DNA of 64,000 nt from positions 124,001 through 188,000 of the forward strand of contig NZ_VHIQ01000003.1 in the NCBI RefSeq assembly GCF_006494535.1, given 5' to 3'. The notes beneath the pieces were generated by a model. That model worked only from the letters and a program-made list of their open reading frames with translations, ran no database searches and had not been told where the DNA came from. Shown here in pieces: positions 9,708 through 18,691 of the stretch (the stretch's first letter is position 1; each line of letters begins with the position of its first letter). The DNA is from Paucihalobacter ruber (lineage in GTDB: Bacteria > Bacteroidota > Bacteroidia > Flavobacteriales > Flavobacteriaceae). A program made the translations under genes and the position numbers.

Positions 9708-10430
9708 TTAGGGTTTGAGTATTTTTTTTAAAAGAATTTTTGTAGTTAATGCTATTAAATTTAATAACTCTTTTTTAGTTTTTAAATATTTAGGGTGCGT
9801 AATTTTTTGGTTATAATTACTTGGATGAACCAAAGCATTTACTTTTTTATTTGGAACTAACACACCATCTAAACAACCTTTTTTAGCATAGATGATCATA
9901 TTTTGGCTATACCACCAAAACACTTTTTTGTGATCCCAAAATTCCTGTCTTAAGATATCATAAGCCAAAAAATTATGTTCTTTAAATTTTTGATGCCAAT
10001 ACTCCGGCCACTGTTCATTAATATGACAATGACCAAGTTGGTTGGGAACAGCAGCAGAAAATAACACCACATCACTTAGGGTACACAACGAACTTATCAA
10101 CATATCTGCTGATGATTTTGGTAAATGCTCCCCTACTTCCAAACAAATGGCCATATCATAAGACTGCTGCAGTTGGAATGGCTTCGTTAAATCATGTAAT
10201 AAAAATTCATGGTCTTCAATGAGTAATTCTTTTCTATCAACTTTAACGCCGTCAACGCCGGTTACTTTTTCAACACCCAATAATTTTGAAGCTTTTAACC
10301 AGCTACCATTACCACAACCAATATCAACGATACTTTTTGGTTGTATATATTTAAAAACAACAGGTAAAATTTCAAGAGCGTCTTTTGTATTGTGTATGTC
10401 CTGCGAATGTTGGTAATTTATTTTAGTCAT
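9708..10430 (-). CDS. Class I SAM-dependent methyltransferase
   Basis: The protein has 240 residues. SIVDIGCGNGSWLKA is methyltransferase motif I (about residues 34-47). VTGVDGVKVDRK is motif post-I, and MAICLEVGEHLPKSSADMLI resembles the motif II region of the Methyltransf_11/23 groups. The C-terminal 60 residues are basic. The gene lies between GT2 genes with 70-80 bp gaps on either side. A small-molecule or sugar methyltransferase acting on the glycan or its precursor is the natural reading. Which atom is methylated cannot be inferred. Confidence 0.78.
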   Translation of the reverse strand: MTKINYQHSQDIHNTKDALEILPVVFKYIQPKSIVDIGCGNGSWLKASKLLGVEKVTGVDGVKVDRKELLIEDHEFLLHDLTKPFQLQQSYDMAICLEVGEHLPKSSADMLISSLCTLSDVVLFSAAVPNQLGHCHINEQWPEYWHQKFKEHNFLAYDILRQEFWDHKKVFWWYSQNMIIYAKKGCLDGVLVPNKKVNALVHPSNYNQKITHPKYLKTKKELLNLIALTTKILLKKILKP

Positions 10431-10507
10431 TAAATTCTCTTTAAAACAGGTAACAATATACTTAAAAAACTAACAATCTAACCATTACATGCCTCTATAA
10501 TGTTAGG

Positions 10508-11338
10508 TTATGCACCATTGGTATATAACGGCTTGTGAATAGCATTAATGAGCTCGCCACTTTCATCAATTTGCCAAGATGCAGAAGCGTTGGCAGTTTT
10601 TAAATAATAAGATTGTTCATCAGTTAAATTTTTAATATCAACATACCAGCCGCCATGTTGCGCCTGAATTGGATAATCTGTACGCCAGGCCTTGGTGAAA
10701 TGTTTTAATCTGTAGTTATACCCGGGTCTATATAAGGCAAAGGTGGTGTCAATTTCAGCCTTCCAGGCGAGAGGATGAATTTTAGTTTTCCAAAATTGAG
10801 ATTCCCATTCTAAAATGGCATTTTTGTTTGGGTTGGTGTTTGGTATATCATCTAATTTTAATGAAAAACCTACTTTGGTGCGGTCATAAGCCTTATCTAA
10901 CAAAATACGAAAGGTATTTAAAAAATCATGAGGACACTCTGTCAATGGCAGTATATCGGGATCGGTAAGCGCATAATATCCTTTTGTATATTGATGAACC
11001 AAATGCTGATGTTTCCAAAAAGACAAATGGCCCGAATTTGCAGATAGATAATGAATGGTGACTTTATTTTTAATACTATCTAAATAATTGAGCAAAGGCG
11101 GGTAAGTAGATTGGTTATCTACAATTACAATGTTTTGATATTGGTGTTTTAATAAAAAGTCAACCAACTTTTTTAAATAGTATAACTGGTTAAAGCTAAT
11201 GATAATGATGGGTATAGATTTGGGATTTTTAAGTTGTTTTTTAACCGTTTTGTTGAATGTACGGTGGTAAAACAGCGACATTATCTGTAGCATTAATCGC
11301 TTTAATTTTTGCCATTTGTTATACCAATTTGCCAACAT
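10508..11338 (-). CDS. GT2-like glycosyltransferase (GT-A fold, DPD motif)
   Basis: The protein has 276 residues. After a basic N-terminus the segment IPIIIISFNQLYYLKKLVDF resembles the first beta-alpha unit of GT2 enzymes. IVIVDNQSTYPPLLNYL is the nucleotide-binding loop and ALTDPDILP is a likely DxD metal site. The C-terminal half (WRTDYPIQAQHGGWYVD) is conserved in small GT families of surface-polysaccharide loci but is not a standard GT2 C-terminus. Its start overlaps the upstream GT2 stop by 20 bp. A glycosyltransferase role is fairly safe; family details are less so. Confidence 0.7.
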   Translation of the reverse strand: MLANWYNKWQKLKRLMLQIMSLFYHRTFNKTVKKQLKNPKSIPIIIISFNQLYYLKKLVDFLLKHQYQNIVIVDNQSTYPPLLNYLDSIKNKVTIHYLSANSGHLSFWKHQHLVHQYTKGYYALTDPDILPLTECPHDFLNTFRILLDKAYDRTKVGFSLKLDDIPNTNPNKNAILEWESQFWKTKIHPLAWKAEIDTTFALYRPGYNYRLKHFTKAWRTDYPIQAQHGGWYVDIKNLTDEQSYYLKTANASASWQIDESGELINAIHKPLYTNGA

Positions 11339-12302
11339 ACATGGGTTTTAATAGCTTATAACCTTTTCCAAAAATAATATAAGACCAATAAATCACGTAT
11401 GTTTTTATATAAAATAATGTTTTTTTAGATGACGGCACCGGCATATGGGTTAACATTTCCAGCAACATTTTTTGTACATTTTTGGCACATCTATAATTTT
11501 TAAGCAGTAACTGATCTTTATAAACAAGCGTTACCATTTCCAAAAGTTTAAGCTGACACTTCTTACTTAAAACAGAATTATAGTTTTTTAAGGTATTAGC
11601 TTTTACCAATACGTTAGAAATAACCTTTTCACTTGAAGCCATCCAATTATTAGATAAATTATCCTCATGTTTAATAAGTTGGATTAATACTTTTGCGGTT
11701 GGAATATAATTGTCATCAATTGCCAGTGCCTTAATATGAAAATCGTACTCTTGTGATTGTTTAAGTGTTTCATCAAACTGCAACTTATGAGTCATGATAA
11801 ATTCTTTTTTCCAAAGTGGTGCACCGGTAGACCAAAAAATTTGATAGCAGATATAATCTTCAAGCCGTTTATGAGATGAAATGGATTTAGAACGCAAACC
11901 CAAACTTAAATTCTTTGTTACATCTATCCATTCCGTTTGACAAATGCAATAGTTAGCATTATGTGATTGCAATAAAGCTAATTGATGTTCTAACTTGTTA
12001 GGCAACAATATATCATCGCTATCCAGAAAATTAATATAGGTACCTAGGCTTAATTTTAAACCGTAATTTCTCGCACCATTACCTCCCGGTAAATACTCAT
12101 TACTTCTTAACACATATTTAAATCGGGAATCTTTGGTTATATAGGCTTGTACTACCTGTGGAGTTTGGTCTGTACTGCCATCGTCAATAATTAAACATTC
12201 CCAGTTGGTATATGTTTGCGCTAAGACAGAATCAAGGGTTTTTGCAATTAAATGAGTACGATTAAATACTGGAATTATTATAGAAACTAAATGAATATTC
12301 AT
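11319..12302 (-). CDS. Glycosyltransferase family 2
   Basis: The 327-residue GT-A protein begins MNIHLVSIIIPVFNRTHLI. It has LIIDDGSTDQTPQVV near residue 40 and the metal-binding FLDSDDILLPNKLEHQ near residue 95. The C-terminus ends with a tyrosine-rich hydrophobic stretch. It is the first gene of the minus-strand block that runs down to position 1, so the promoter for much of that block probably lies in 12303-12452. It overlaps the next gene by 20 bp. Donor is unknown. Confidence 0.87.
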   Translation of the reverse strand: MNIHLVSIIIPVFNRTHLIAKTLDSVLAQTYTNWECLIIDDGSTDQTPQVVQAYITKDSRFKYVLRSNEYLPGGNGARNYGLKLSLGTYINFLDSDDILLPNKLEHQLALLQSHNANYCICQTEWIDVTKNLSLGLRSKSISSHKRLEDYICYQIFWSTGAPLWKKEFIMTHKLQFDETLKQSQEYDFHIKALAIDDNYIPTAKVLIQLIKHEDNLSNNWMASSEKVISNVLVKANTLKNYNSVLSKKCQLKLLEMVTLVYKDQLLLKNYRCAKNVQKMLLEMLTHMPVPSSKKTLFYIKTYVIYWSYIIFGKGYKLLKPMYVGKLV

Positions 12303-12452
12303 ATGCTATTTTAGTCGAGTATAAAATTAAAATTTTTATAACTCTTAAACTTTTAAAACTTGTAAATTATTTTTAAATATATTGCAATGTCAAATAATTA
12401 AGAGACTAATAAATTATGCTGCTGTTGTATTTCGAATTGTTTTATAATTGAT
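12303..12452. promoter_or_regulatory. Divergent promoter region between two glycan operons
   Basis: This 150-bp AT-rich gap separates minus-strand and plus-strand glycan genes and must carry promoters for both. I see no clean TAnnTTTG element and no transcription-antitermination leader. The location is inferred from gene orientation only. Confidence 0.5.
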
Positions 12453-13172
12453 ATGAATAAAAAACTTTCCATCATAATACCTGTTTACAATGAACAGGAG
12501 ACAATACATTTAATTCTAGATTTAATTCAAGATGTTAAGTTATTAGAAGAAACACAAAAAGAAATTATTATTGTTAATGATTTTTCTACAGATAACACCA
12601 AGGAGTCAATTTTAAATTATAGTTTAAAAAATTCCAATCTTCCAATGAAAATAATAAATCACGAAAAAAATTTAGGTAAAGGAGCTGCTATTCAATCTGG
12701 TATCGCAGAAGCTACGGGAGATTTTGTTATTATTCAAGATGCCGATTTAGAATATGACCCACAAGAATATAATTTACTTCTAAAACCTATATTATCCGGA
12801 TTTGCTGATGTGGTATATGGTTCAAGATTTATGGGGGGAAACCCACACAGAGTTCTTTTTTTCTATCATACTATTGGGAATAAATTTTTAACTTTTTTGT
12901 CAAATGCTTTTACAGGAATCAATATCACAGATATGGAAACCTGCTACAAACTGTTTAAACATGAAATAATTAAAAAAATTCAATTAAATGAAAAACGATT
13001 CGGCTTTGAGCCTGAGGTTACGGCCAAAATTTCAAGAATAAAAAACATTAGAATTTATGAGGTTGGTATTTCTTACTACGGTAGAACTTATGACGAAGGA
13101 AAAAAAATTGGTTGGAAAGATGGTTTTAGAGCTATCTACTGTATTCTTAAATATAATCTATTTGTAAAATAA
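12453..13172 (+). CDS. Polyprenyl-phosphate sugar synthase-like GT2
   Basis: The 239-residue protein resembles the DPM1-type branch of GT2. It has KLSIIIPVYNEQETI at the N-terminus, IIVNDFSTDNT, GKGAAIQSGIAEATGD and VIIQDADLEYDPQEY (DxD). The family pattern YGSRFMGGNPHRVLF follows, and ETCYKLFK and RFGFEPEVTAKI match the C-terminal part of the catalytic domain. No membrane helices follow, unlike the GtrB/ArnC types. Such enzymes load a sugar onto undecaprenyl phosphate. The GT-C transferase two genes downstream is the expected user of that lipid-linked donor. The start ATG follows the AT-rich divergent promoter region. Confidence 0.85.
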   Translation: MNKKLSIIIPVYNEQETIHLILDLIQDVKLLEETQKEIIIVNDFSTDNTKESILNYSLKNSNLPMKIINHEKNLGKGAAIQSGIAEATGDFVIIQDADLEYDPQEYNLLLKPILSGFADVVYGSRFMGGNPHRVLFFYHTIGNKFLTFLSNAFTGINITDMETCYKLFKHEIIKKIQLNEKRFGFEPEVTAKISRIKNIRIYEVGISYYGRTYDEGKKIGWKDGFRAIYCILKYNLFVK

Positions 13173-13186
13173 CAGAATTAAATTAC

Positions 13187-13933
13187 ATGGCTCGAAATAG
13201 TGAAATTGCATTCAACGAAAATGATCCTGTTGGAGAAACAACGCTAACTGTGATTAGCGAAGCACATCAGTTCAATAACTGGATGTACCAAACTATCAAG
13301 CCCTTTATAAAGGGTAACGTTTTGGAAATTGGAAGTGGAATTGGTAATATTTCTAAGTTAGTTTTAAATGACGGATATAACCTTATGTTAAGTGATATAC
13401 GACAAGTATATTGTAATAAATTGATTAAAGAATTTGAAGGTCATCAAAACTATTCAGGAATCATACAAATGGATCTTACAGACAGCAATTTTGAAGAAAA
13501 GTTTAAAAGTCATCTAAGGAAATATGATACCGTTTTTGCGCTTAACGTTGTAGAACATATAAAAAATGATTCGCTTGCACTCCAAAATTGCCATAAACTT
13601 TTAAAAGATAGTGGTCATCTCATCATTTTAGTGCCTTCATATCAAAAGTTATATAATAAGTTTGATGAACAACTAGGCCATTATAAAAGGTATAATAAAT
13701 CTACATTAAGTAAATTGTTTAAAGAAAATAAGATTTGCATAATTCATAAACAATACTTTAATTTCACTGGAATATTTGGGTGGTATATTACAGGTAGTTT
13801 ATTCAAAAAAGATGCTATTCCCGGAGGTCAAATGAAATTATACAACGCCATGGTTCCTATTTTTAAAGTAGTGGATAAAATTATTTTTAATAGAATGGGA
13901 TTGTCAACGATTATCATCGGTAAAAAAGCATGA
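13187..13933 (+). CDS. Class I SAM-dependent methyltransferase
   Basis: The 248-residue protein has motif I VLEIGSGIGNIS near residue 45 and MLSDIRQVY for the acidic loop. VFALNVVEHIKNDSLALQN is the motif II region typical of Methyltransf_11/12 enzymes, and LGHYKRYNK follows, as in glycan-locus methyltransferases. It starts 14 bp after the GT2 and its stop overlaps the next ATG by 4 bp (ATGA), so the three genes form one translationally linked set. Likely substrate is a sugar or lipid intermediate of this set. That assignment is inference from context. Confidence 0.8.
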   Translation: MARNSEIAFNENDPVGETTLTVISEAHQFNNWMYQTIKPFIKGNVLEIGSGIGNISKLVLNDGYNLMLSDIRQVYCNKLIKEFEGHQNYSGIIQMDLTDSNFEEKFKSHLRKYDTVFALNVVEHIKNDSLALQNCHKLLKDSGHLIILVPSYQKLYNKFDEQLGHYKRYNKSTLSKLFKENKICIIHKQYFNFTGIFGWYITGSLFKKDAIPGGQMKLYNAMVPIFKVVDKIIFNRMGLSTIIIGKKA

Positions 13934-15447
13934 GAACTACAATTAACTTAAAAAACAAAAAATTTTATAAAGATTTAATTGGCATTTGGTTATTGATTTG
14001 TTTAGGCTTATTTTTTATTCTTATACAATTTTTTCAAGATCGAGGCATGTGGATGGATGAATCAGCGCTTGCTTCAAGTATTAGAGATGCAAACTTTTAT
14101 GAACTTTTCAAACCCTTTGGAAACGGACAAGTAGCGCCGATTCTTTATTTAATTATACAAAAAGGCATGATTTGGGTATTTGGCAGTTATGATTTGGTAT
14201 TTCGAATATTACCATTGTTTTCTGTTTTATTATCTACCCTACTCTTGTTTATTATTTTAAAAGAATTAGAAATAACTAAACGCATAACTTTAATTACTTT
14301 AGCACTTTTTTTATTACACCCAAATATAATTTATTATTCATCAGAAATAAAACAATATCCTACCGATATATTTGCGGTGCTCGGATTTATTTTCATCACA
14401 CTCAAAATAATAAAAACAACTAGTTCAAGGAATAGAATAAAACTGGCTCTCTTGGTTGTTCCATTATTTTATTTTTCAAACGTAACAATCATCATCTTTC
14501 CTTTATTGGCGCTGATAATATTATACGATAATTATAAGCACCACAAAAAGTTAAAAATATCCTCAATATTAATCTTATTCATATGGATAATTAGCATTAT
14601 TACTTATTACTACTTATTTGCATACAAACATGCCAGTACGGACCTAATGTTAAAGTTTTGGACAGGAGTTGGACTCCCAGATTCAGGAATTGATTCACTA
14701 AACGAATATTTTAATTGGGGGATAAAAATTATATGGGAACAATTATTTTATGACTTAATTGCCGATCAGAATATAGTTTTCGCGGTTATTAGTTTAATTT
14801 TATTTGTGATTGGACTATTTTTCCTAATTAAGGCAAAAAAGTATATAATTATAACTTTAATAATACTGACAATAATCAGTCATTTATTAATGTCTATGTT
14901 AATGTTATATCCTTTTTATAAAAGGATTATTCTTTATATGTTACCATTATACTTAATACTCATCGCAGGTTTTTTGGATATTTTATATTTAAAACTGCAA
15001 ACAAGAAAATTTGGCGTCCCTATTTTTAATATCGCGATTGGTATATTATTTATGTCGTTAATTTATAACAACGCCATCAAATTTCCAAGTGAATATGATC
15101 CTTATAAAGCAGCAATCACTTACTTAAATCAAAAAGGATATAATAATGATACATTAATAGTCTTTGCTGGATTGTCTGGAATATCTTACTATAAAGATAT
15201 AACTCAACCTTATAAAGATAGAATAATAGCAATTGGGCATATAGGCCCCACAAATGAAGAATTAAAAAAGCTAGATACAATAGATGTAAAAAAAAATTAT
15301 TGGCTTATATTTAGCTATCGAAGAAGTGAATGGAAAGACAAAGTCTTTCCAATTCTTAAAAAAAATGGTAGCCTAAAGTTTGTAAAAGGAAATAACACAC
15401 TTTTAAGAAAAAATGATGGTTATCTTTATCAATACACACCCTATTAA
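13930..15447 (+). CDS. GT-C membrane glycosyltransferase (ArnT/PMT-like, GT39 type)
   Basis: The 505-residue integral membrane protein has about ten hydrophobic helices. The first periplasmic loop carries the acidic DRGMWMDESALA segment, where GT-C enzymes place catalytic acidic residues. YSSEIKQYPTD resembles the conserved segment after helix 3-4 of ArnT-like transferases. The C-terminal ~110 residues are soluble and probably periplasmic. Such proteins use polyprenyl-phosphate sugars and act on the periplasmic face. With the DPM1-like enzyme upstream it would form a lipid-linked donor and transferase pair. No separate flippase gene is seen next to them. Confidence 0.8.
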   Translation: MRTTINLKNKKFYKDLIGIWLLICLGLFFILIQFFQDRGMWMDESALASSIRDANFYELFKPFGNGQVAPILYLIIQKGMIWVFGSYDLVFRILPLFSVLLSTLLLFIILKELEITKRITLITLALFLLHPNIIYYSSEIKQYPTDIFAVLGFIFITLKIIKTTSSRNRIKLALLVVPLFYFSNVTIIIFPLLALIILYDNYKHHKKLKISSILILFIWIISIITYYYLFAYKHASTDLMLKFWTGVGLPDSGIDSLNEYFNWGIKIIWEQLFYDLIADQNIVFAVISLILFVIGLFFLIKAKKYIIITLIILTIISHLLMSMLMLYPFYKRIILYMLPLYLILIAGFLDILYLKLQTRKFGVPIFNIAIGILFMSLIYNNAIKFPSEYDPYKAAITYLNQKGYNNDTLIVFAGLSGISYYKDITQPYKDRIIAIGHIGPTNEELKKLDTIDVKKNYWLIFSYRRSEWKDKVFPILKKNGSLKFVKGNNTLLRKNDGYLYQYTPY

Positions 15448-15821
15448 TTGTGGTGAATCTTGTAATGTAGTTTTAGGTATTAACCAAATAACCTAGATGA
15501 TTTATTGCTATATCATCAATAAGATTAGAGATGCCGTACAATCAATCAAGAGGCTGCGGGCTCTAACCCAAGAGATGCAGGGCTGATGGGATTTTAGATT
15601 TAAGATATACGATATTAAATATTCGATAATAAAAGTTTAACTGCTTCCATAAAACTACTGATTAAGAATAACTTAAGATTGTATGTCAAACGAAAGGAAT
15701 ATATGATGCATTTATCATTTGGTTAAGTTACCGTTGGATTGGTCGTGTTATTCGTCGATTTTAACAAAAAAATAGATAAACGGTTTATTAGATTAGATAA
15801 AGTTGTGTACTTTTATTACAG
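15448..15821. other. Intergenic region without recognised gene
   Basis: The 374 bp between the GT-C gene and the HU-gene terminator are AT-rich and have stop codons in all frames. A short inverted repeat (ATGAT/ATCAT, around 15713) and a few ATATTAGA-like units are present. I see no RNA gene, promoter or remnant that I can name. Confidence 0.5.
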
Positions 15822-15853
15822 AAAAAACCTAGATAAGTTGGTGCTTATCTAGG
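15822..15853 (-). terminator. Rho-independent terminator of the HU-like gene
   Basis: There is a perfect 10-bp stem CCTAGATAAG/CTTATCTAGG with a six-base loop (15828-15853). On the minus strand it is followed by a run of six T (15822-15827). It lies 27 bp past the stop of the HU-related gene. A shorter T stretch on the other side may make it weakly bidirectional. Confidence 0.85.
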
Positions 15854-15879
15854 CTTTTAAATCAAGAAATGCGTAAGGT

Positions 15880-16263
15880 TTAAGCGGAAATTTTAGAGAA
15901 CTTCGCAGTTTTTAGCATTTCTTTTAAATCAGTACCGGGCGAAAATATAATTTTCGCCTTTTTTATGGCACTTGCCGTAAGCTCGTCGGCCAGCTCCTGG
16001 CCTTCACTACTTACCGACATTCTAAAACTGCCCAACTCGCCGAGTTTGACAATTTTGCCGTGCTCGAGATGGTACACTACCAGCTCCAGCAAGGAGATCA
16101 ACACCGCATAGCAATCTGCTTTGCTTACGGTACTTTGTCTGGACGCAAAATGCGCCAGCTCGTCTAAGTCTACACGGCCGTCTGAGACTGCTTGCGCGTA
16201 GAACTTGTCCGGACCCTCAGTATCCTGAAGGTTCCGCTTTACAACTGATCTAAATTTGATCAT
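15880..16263 (-). CDS. HU-related (HU-like) DNA-binding protein
   Basis: The 127-residue protein matches the Bacteroidota group of HU-like proteins that carry an extra N-terminal segment. ADCYAVLISLLELVVYHLEHGKI and LGELGSFRMSVSSEG correspond to the HU dimer core and the arm region, and SPGTDLKEMLK resembles the end of the domain. It is probably nucleoid-associated and may shape promoter DNA. It is monocistronic with its own terminator and sits between two glycan gene blocks. Members of this group are often found near capsule loci in Bacteroidota, so a regulatory role on the flanking polysaccharide genes is plausible but not shown by the sequence. Confidence 0.85.
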   Translation of the reverse strand: MIKFRSVVKRNLQDTEGPDKFYAQAVSDGRVDLDELAHFASRQSTVSKADCYAVLISLLELVVYHLEHGKIVKLGELGSFRMSVSSEGQELADELTASAIKKAKIIFSPGTDLKEMLKTAKFSKISA

Positions 16264-16695
16264 AGTGTATTTGGGGATTATTTACACCCTTTTATTCAGG
16301 CGACGCCGGCATTATTGCCTTTGTGTTTCCAAGTTATAAAAAAGTGTTTTAAATGTCCTTAAATTTTTGTCTGAACTTATTAACCAAATTATCAACAATA
16401 TTTATATATTTATACAATTTTTCCTACATATAAAAGTGTTTAAACTTCAATATATTTCATTATAACGTTTATTTAATCGTTAAAGCGTTTATTTTAACAG
16501 ATAAAATGCGATTTTTATAAAAAAGCTGCATTTTATCCTTATTAAGCTGCTAAACAACGAGTTGTAATACTTTTCTGATAGTGGACGTCAATTTTGGAAA
16601 AGATGTATTGAAAAGTGGTAATTTTTTTGATGATTTGAAGACTCAATGAGATGTCTCATTTATAATTACAATGTCATGAAGTTACCCGAAAAAAG
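16264..16695. other. Intergenic region upstream of the HU-like gene
   Basis: The 432-bp gap is very AT-rich beyond 16320 and should contain the HU-gene promoter. No clear TAnnTTTG element could be placed. A short inverted repeat ATGAGA-TG-TCTCAT lies at 16646-16659 near the end of the upstream GT4 gene. It could be a protein-binding site, but it is too short to call. No gene is seen. Confidence 0.45.
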
Positions 16696-17787
16696 TTAAG
16701 TATTTTTAACGGCACTTTCTAAAACTTGTTGCAAAGTTGAAAGGTGATGCTCCATACTAAAATTGGCCTTGATGTAGGCTTTACCCGATTGGCCTAATTG
16801 CTTGGAGTAGTCCACATCTCTTAATAGGCGAAGCATGTGTTCAGCCATCGTATCAACATCATGTTCATGGCACAATAAACCTGTTTGTTCATGAATGATC
16901 ACATCCGGGATACCGGCATGATAAGTTGACACCACAGGTAATCCTGCAGCCGAGGCTTCTAAGATGGCCACGGGTGTGCCTTCCATATCGCCATTGTCTG
17001 CGGTAATGGAATGTTGTACAAAGGCCAAAGACTCCTTAAGATCTTTTTGAAATTGGGTTGATGTAATCGCCCCCGGAAATGCCACATGGTTTACTAAGCC
17101 GAATTGCTTAGCCAAATTAATACAGGTATTACGCAAAGGACCATCACCTCCCATTATTAAGTATGCCGTCGGGTACAAGTCAACCACTTTTTTAAAAGCC
17201 AGTAAGGTTAAATAAGGCGCTTTTTTATCTACAAACCTCCCAAGCGCCAAGAATTGTGGCTTTTTAAAATTGGGATTGATGTGCAAAAATGCATCACTAG
17301 GTGCACAGGGGTTATAAATAATTTTTTCTTCAGGACAACCCAGCGAGATTAATAGGGATGTCATGAGTTTAGATACCGCAATAACGGCCGTGGCATATTC
17401 AAATACCTTAGTGTAATTATTATTTTTAGAAATTACCGATTGTATAGCTGCATCATAACCATGAAAATGAACTACCAAAGGAATTTTTAAGGCGCTACAA
17501 ACATCCACCACACTTTCACCGGTGGGGCCGTAATGGGCTAACACCACATCAATTTTATGTTTTTTAAAAGATGTCTTTAAGCTTTGCGACTTAACGTCTT
17601 TAAACAATAAGCCATAACGCTTTCTAAAATCACCAAATGGTATTATTATACTGCCTTTGCCTTCTAGTTTAGTAGGTGGGGCACCGTCATAATAATAAAA
17701 CACCTTGCCACTTATTCCGTTTTTTTGAGCCTCAATAAAGGTTTCGGAATAGCTGGTTTTATTAGGTGAAATGAGTGCGATGTTCAT
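16696..17787 (-). CDS. Glycosyltransferase family 4
   Basis: The 363-residue GT-B protein has FLALGRFVDKKAPYLTLLAF opening the donor domain. The E-x7-E motif MEGTPVAILEASAAG and the trailing IPDVIIHEQTGLLC follow. The N-terminal domain has VLAHYGPTGESVVDVC and VVHFHGYDA. It is the last gene of the wzm-led operon before the HU gene and overlaps the upstream GT14-type gene by 4 bp (ATGA). Its closest kin are colanic-acid-type transferases (amylovoran/WcaL group), judged by the VHFHGYDA segment. Donor sugar is unknown. Confidence 0.85.
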   Translation of the reverse strand: MNIALISPNKTSYSETFIEAQKNGISGKVFYYYDGAPPTKLEGKGSIIIPFGDFRKRYGLLFKDVKSQSLKTSFKKHKIDVVLAHYGPTGESVVDVCSALKIPLVVHFHGYDAAIQSVISKNNNYTKVFEYATAVIAVSKLMTSLLISLGCPEEKIIYNPCAPSDAFLHINPNFKKPQFLALGRFVDKKAPYLTLLAFKKVVDLYPTAYLIMGGDGPLRNTCINLAKQFGLVNHVAFPGAITSTQFQKDLKESLAFVQHSITADNGDMEGTPVAILEASAAGLPVVSTYHAGIPDVIIHEQTGLLCHEHDVDTMAEHMLRLLRDVDYSKQLGQSGKAYIKANFSMEHHLSTLQQVLESAVKNT

Positions 17788-18677
17788 AACTTACTAAAGG
17801 GTAGGTTCGAATTTAAATAATTTTTCAATGCTGTTAATAAATCCTGAGACACCGGATACTCAAATTTACGCGCAAAGAACTTATTTGAACTTAAAATAGG
17901 CTCAAGATCTGTTCGATCTAAATTGGCCGGAAAATTTCCATTTCTGTTAGACCATTCAATATATCTTAAACTGTCATTGACAACGGTATTGGCATATTTA
18001 GAATTCATCAATACTGTTTGAATATAAATTTCTTCAGAGCAAAATGAGTGTTTCATTCGCCTTAAAAAATAAGGCTCCTCCTTTGTGTACTCCATTATAT
18101 ATGCTAAGGCTTTTCTGTTTAAACTCCAATAGCTTTCACCGCCATATAATTTGGGTAGTTTTTTAGATAGTTTTCTTTTAATACCCAGCTTTTTTTGCCA
18201 ATTTACCAATTTAAAAATTAAAGGTCTGTGTTTTTTCGCATTGATCCAGTCGTAAAAATTATAATATTCCAAACGATCCAAGCCCCCATTAGGCCAATTT
18301 TGGTAAGGTAATTCACGATAAACCATATAATTGTTTTCCTGATGAGATTCAAAAAACGAGATAAAATAATCTTTGGTCTTTACGGGATAATCGTGGCCGG
18401 TAATAACATGAAACCTGTTAATGTTTTTATTTTTAAGAGCCTCAACAGACAAATATAAAATACACTTTAAATGATTAATTCCTCCCCAGTTCACTTTATA
18501 TTTTTGAGACACCAATTTAACCTGTGGCAAGGTAGATAACTCGTTAATGACCTTGTTTGGAAGCTCACTTTTTTTATCGACATGAATATAAATTTCAAAC
18601 CGCTGGTCAAAAAAATTAGCAATTTCATACAGATGTTCAAAATTCTTGTAGGCTGTAATAAGTATTGCTTGTTTCAT
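17784..18677 (-). CDS. Core-2/I-branching type (GT14) beta-1,6-N-acetylglucosaminyltransferase-like protein
   Basis: The 297-residue protein begins MKQAILITAYKNFEHLYEI. It has IYIHVDKKSELPN, then VNWGGINHLKCILYLSVEAL and FHVITGHDYPVK, the conserved blocks of the GT14 branch family. GGESYWSLNRKALAYI and the FCSEEIYIQTVLMNS block complete the pattern. These enzymes have a GT-A-like fold without a DxD motif. In bacteria they occur in capsule and exopolysaccharide loci and may add N-acetylglucosamine or xylose. It is coupled to the next GT4 by a 4-bp overlap. Confidence 0.85.
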   Translation of the reverse strand: MKQAILITAYKNFEHLYEIANFFDQRFEIYIHVDKKSELPNKVINELSTLPQVKLVSQKYKVNWGGINHLKCILYLSVEALKNKNINRFHVITGHDYPVKTKDYFISFFESHQENNYMVYRELPYQNWPNGGLDRLEYYNFYDWINAKKHRPLIFKLVNWQKKLGIKRKLSKKLPKLYGGESYWSLNRKALAYIMEYTKEEPYFLRRMKHSFCSEEIYIQTVLMNSKYANTVVNDSLRYIEWSNRNGNFPANLDRTDLEPILSSNKFFARKFEYPVSQDLLTALKNYLNSNLPFSKL

Positions 18678-18691
18678 ATCAACAAATAAAA

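Noticed and set aside
16646-16659. Short inverted repeat ATGAGA-TG-TCTCAT as an operator
   Set aside because: The six-base arms are too short and the site is not at a recognisable promoter.
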